A stretch of 64,000 bases of DNA from NCBI RefSeq assembly GCF_020532805.1, contig NZ_MQTQ01000008.1, positions 1-64,000 of the forward strand, given 5' to 3'. This DNA is from Arthrobacter sp. SO5. GTDB taxonomy: Bacteria; Actinomycetota; Actinomycetes; Actinomycetales; Micrococcaceae. The notes under the pieces are model-generated. The model was not told the DNA's origin and did no database searches. It saw nothing but the letters and a program-made list of their open reading frames with translations. This document shows, one piece after another, positions 62,282-64,000 of this stretch. The stretch's first letter is position 1. Each line of letters opens with the position of its first letter. The position numbers were made by a program, and so were the translations under genes.

Positions 62282-63154
62282 TCAGTCCGGCACGGGCCTT
62301 TCCAGGCTCGCCGCATGGTCCGGAACATAACGGAACAGTTCCCGTGGCGGGCGGATGTAATTGACTGCCTTGGGCCGCGCCGGCAAGGTCACCGGTTCGG
62401 TCCGCACTTCGGTGTAGTCGATGCTGGACAGCAAATGGGCGATCAGGTTGATCCGGGCCCGGCGCTTGTCCTCGGCCTCGACCACGTACCAGGGCGACTC
62501 GGCCGTGTCCGTTTGCACGAACATTTCGTCCTTGGCCCGCGAGTAGTCTTCCCAGCGGAGGATCGCGTCCCGGTCCATGGGCGAGAGTTTCCATTGCCGC
62601 ATCGGATCATCGAGCCGGGATTTGAACCGCCGTTCCTGTTCGGCGTGGCTGATCGAGAACCAGTACTTGAACAGCAGGATGCCGTCCTGGATCAGGAGGC
62701 GTTCAAAGACCGGGCACTGCGCCATGAAGCGCTTGTGTTCCGCGGGCGTGCAGAAGCCCATGACATGTTCGACGCCGGCCCGGTTGTACCAGGAACGGTC
62801 CATGAGAACGATTTCCCCGGCCGCGGGGAGGTGCTCCACATAGCGCTGGAAGTACCATTCGCCCCGCTGCCGATCGGTTGGTGCCGGGAGGGCTACGGTC
62901 CGGGCAAAACGTGGATTCAGGTACTCGGTGACCCGCTTGATGGCGCTCCCTTTCCCGGCCGCGTCCCGTCCTTCAAAAATCACGAGCACCCGCGCTCCCG
63001 TGCTGCGGACCCATTCCTGCATCGCGACGAGCTCGGCCTGGAGCCGGAATAGTTCCCGTTCGTAGATTTTGGTGCCAAGCCGCGGGGGGGCCGCTCCGCC
63101 ATCGGCTTTCCTGCCGGCATGGCGTTTGCCGGAGCCACCCTTATCCTTTGCCAT
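62282..63154 (-). CDS. ppk2: polyphosphate kinase 2 (PPK2)
   Basis: PPK2 transfers phosphate between polyphosphate and nucleoside diphosphates or monophosphates. The P-loop is FEGRDAAGKGSAIKRV near residue 60-75, Walker B is LMDRSWYNRAGVEHVMGF, and the lid module has LLIQDGILLFKYWFSISHAEQERRF. Length is 290 aa; the single-domain PPK2 class I/III form is expected to phosphorylate GDP or ADP. The N-terminus is Lys/Gly-rich. It is divergent from the PfkB-family kinase at 63282, leaving about 125 bases for promoters. Confidence 0.93.
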   Translation of the reverse strand: MAKDKGGSGKRHAGRKADGGAAPPRLGTKIYERELFRLQAELVAMQEWVRSTGARVLVIFEGRDAAGKGSAIKRVTEYLNPRFARTVALPAPTDRQRGEWYFQRYVEHLPAAGEIVLMDRSWYNRAGVEHVMGFCTPAEHKRFMAQCPVFERLLIQDGILLFKYWFSISHAEQERRFKSRLDDPMRQWKLSPMDRDAILRWEDYSRAKDEMFVQTDTAESPWYVVEAEDKRRARINLIAHLLSSIDYTEVRTEPVTLPARPKAVNYIRPPRELFRYVPDHAASLERPVPD

Positions 63155-63281
63155 GGTTCCCGTTCCAGTCGTCCCGCGCGGAGCAACCCGCCACCTGGCC
63201 CATTCTTGCGGAGCAGCCGAAGCCCCACAAGGGGAGGCAGCACTTCGGACACGAGCAGCCCGGTGCTCCTATGCTGGGCCC

Positions 63282-64000
63282 ATGGAAGCCCCAACATCGA
63301 TGGCGATGCAGCCCATCCTCACCCTCACCGTGAATCCCGCGCTGGACATCAGCACCTCGACCGGACAGGTCATGAGCGGCCACAAGCTCCGGTGCTCCAC
63401 CAGCCGAGTCGACCCGGGCGGCGGCGGGGTGAACGTGGCCCGCGTGGTGCAGCGGCTCGGCGGCCGGGCGCTGGCGGTCTACACCGCCGGCGGACCCACG
63501 GGAGAGGCGTACCGCCGGCTGATCGAGGCCGAGCGTATCCCCGCCCTGGTGGTGCCGGTCGCCGGCAGCACACGGGAGGATTTCACCGTTGATGAGACGA
63601 CGACGGGAAAGCAGTTCCGCTTCGTGCTGGAGGGTCCCGAGCTGAGCGAGCCGGAGTGGCGCCTATGCCTGGCCCTGGTAGCGGATTCACTCCCGGTGGG
63701 CGGGTACGTCGTCGCCAGCGGCAGCCTGCCTCCGGGGGTCCCGGAGGATTTCTATGCGCAGGTGGCGCGGCTGGCCCGCCTCTACGGTGCGCGCTGCATT
63801 GTGGACACCTCCGGGCCGGCACTGGCAGAAGCCCTCGCCGAGGGGGTATTCCTGGTCAAGCCGAGCCGCCGGGAACTGGGGCTGCACGTTGGCACGGCGC
63901 TTACCAGCGAAGAGAGCCAGGTCGAGGCTGCCGCAGCGCTGGTTGCTGACGGCTCCGCGGAACATGTGGCCCTGACCCTAGGCGGCGAAGGAGCCGTGCT
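63282..64000 (+). CDS. PfkB-family sugar kinase (phosphofructokinase type), truncated by the window end
   Basis: The frame from the ATG at 63282 is open to the window end (239 complete codons visible), so the gene is partial. It reads like 1-phosphofructokinase or 6-phosphofructokinase 2 (PfkB): LTVNPALDISTSTGQV near residue 14, DPGGGGVNVARVVQRLGG near 45, FVLEGPELSE near 107, VASGSLPPGVPEDFYAQVA near 138, and KPSRRELGL near 190. The C-terminal GAGD motif would lie beyond the window. A later in-frame ATG at 63300 (MAMQPIL) is possible. No fru phosphotransferase genes are visible on this side. Confidence 0.88.
   Translation, partial: MEAPTSMAMQPILTLTVNPALDISTSTGQVMSGHKLRCSTSRVDPGGGGVNVARVVQRLGGRALAVYTAGGPTGEAYRRLIEAERIPALVVPVAGSTREDFTVDETTTGKQFRFVLEGPELSEPEWRLCLALVADSLPVGGYVVASGSLPPGVPEDFYAQVARLARLYGARCIVDTSGPALAEALAEGVFLVKPSRRELGLHVGTALTSEESQVEAAAALVADGSAEHVALTLGGEGAV

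Overview
The window looks like a chromosomal segment of an Actinobacterium of the Micrococcaceae, most likely Arthrobacter or Pseudarthrobacter. The base composition is very G+C-rich throughout, and GTG starts are common. There is an actinobacterial translational T-box before ileS, a homologue of the mycothiol-dependent nitroreductase Rv2466c, a group II truncated haemoglobin and an MptB-like mannosyltransferase. Gene orders are characteristic of high-GC Gram-positives: rplU-rpmA-obgE-proB-proA-(small membrane protein)-nadD-(unknown)-rsfS; ileS-folC-DUF4233-ndk; tig-clpP1-clpP2-clpX. I see no phage, insertion sequence, plasmid gene or CRISPR array, so this reads as core genome. Layout: 1-7.4 kb holds metF, a ROK regulator, an RsmC/RlmG-like methyltransferase, a flavin monooxygenase with a tiny PhnA-like remnant in front of it, a short-chain dehydrogenase, a DoxX-like membrane protein and two identical tRNA-Ala genes. 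From 7.5 to 19.2 kb lies a long minus-strand block in which ribosomal proteins L21/L27, the ribosome-associated GTPase ObgE, proline biosynthesis, NAD synthesis and the ribosome silencing factor RsfS are packed together, downstream of an RNase E/G gene. From 19.7 to 26.5 kb come a VKOR-type membrane oxidoreductase and the ndk/DUF4233/folC/ileS block with its T-box leader. From 26.5 to 35 kb there are a membrane EEP-family protein, a glycerophosphodiesterase whose 5' end is broken, a second short-chain dehydrogenase, a DUF488 protein, valS, an ABM-domain protein and a GH15 enzyme. From 35 to 40.6 kb lie the Rv2466c-like protein and the Clp protease/trigger factor block. From 40.6 to 54.5 kb are tRNA-Pro, tRNA-Gly, a Nei-type glycosylase, rpiB, aminopeptidase N, OsmC, MscS-like, truncated haemoglobin, thioesterase, EttA, a repeat-bearing lipoprotein, an SSB paralogue, tRNA-Arg and CorA. 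From 54.5 kb to the end are a LapA-like protein, map, an AlkD-like protein, MptB-like, orn, tRNA-His, an acyl-CoA dehydrogenase, def, an alpha/beta hydrolase, ppk2 and a PfkB-family sugar kinase cut by the window end. Together the genes cover translation and its quality control (aaRS, L21/L27, ObgE, RsfS, EttA, Def, Map, trigger factor, ClpXP) and one-carbon, proline, folate and NAD metabolism. The least ordinary signals are small ones: short tandem repeats with 16-bp periodicity in several intergenic gaps, two perfect 24-bp hairpins without U-tracts, the PhnA-like remnant, the start-less glycerophosphodiesterase, and a thioredoxin-fold oxidoreductase with CPFA in place of CPWC. I did not find a clearly new multi-gene system.
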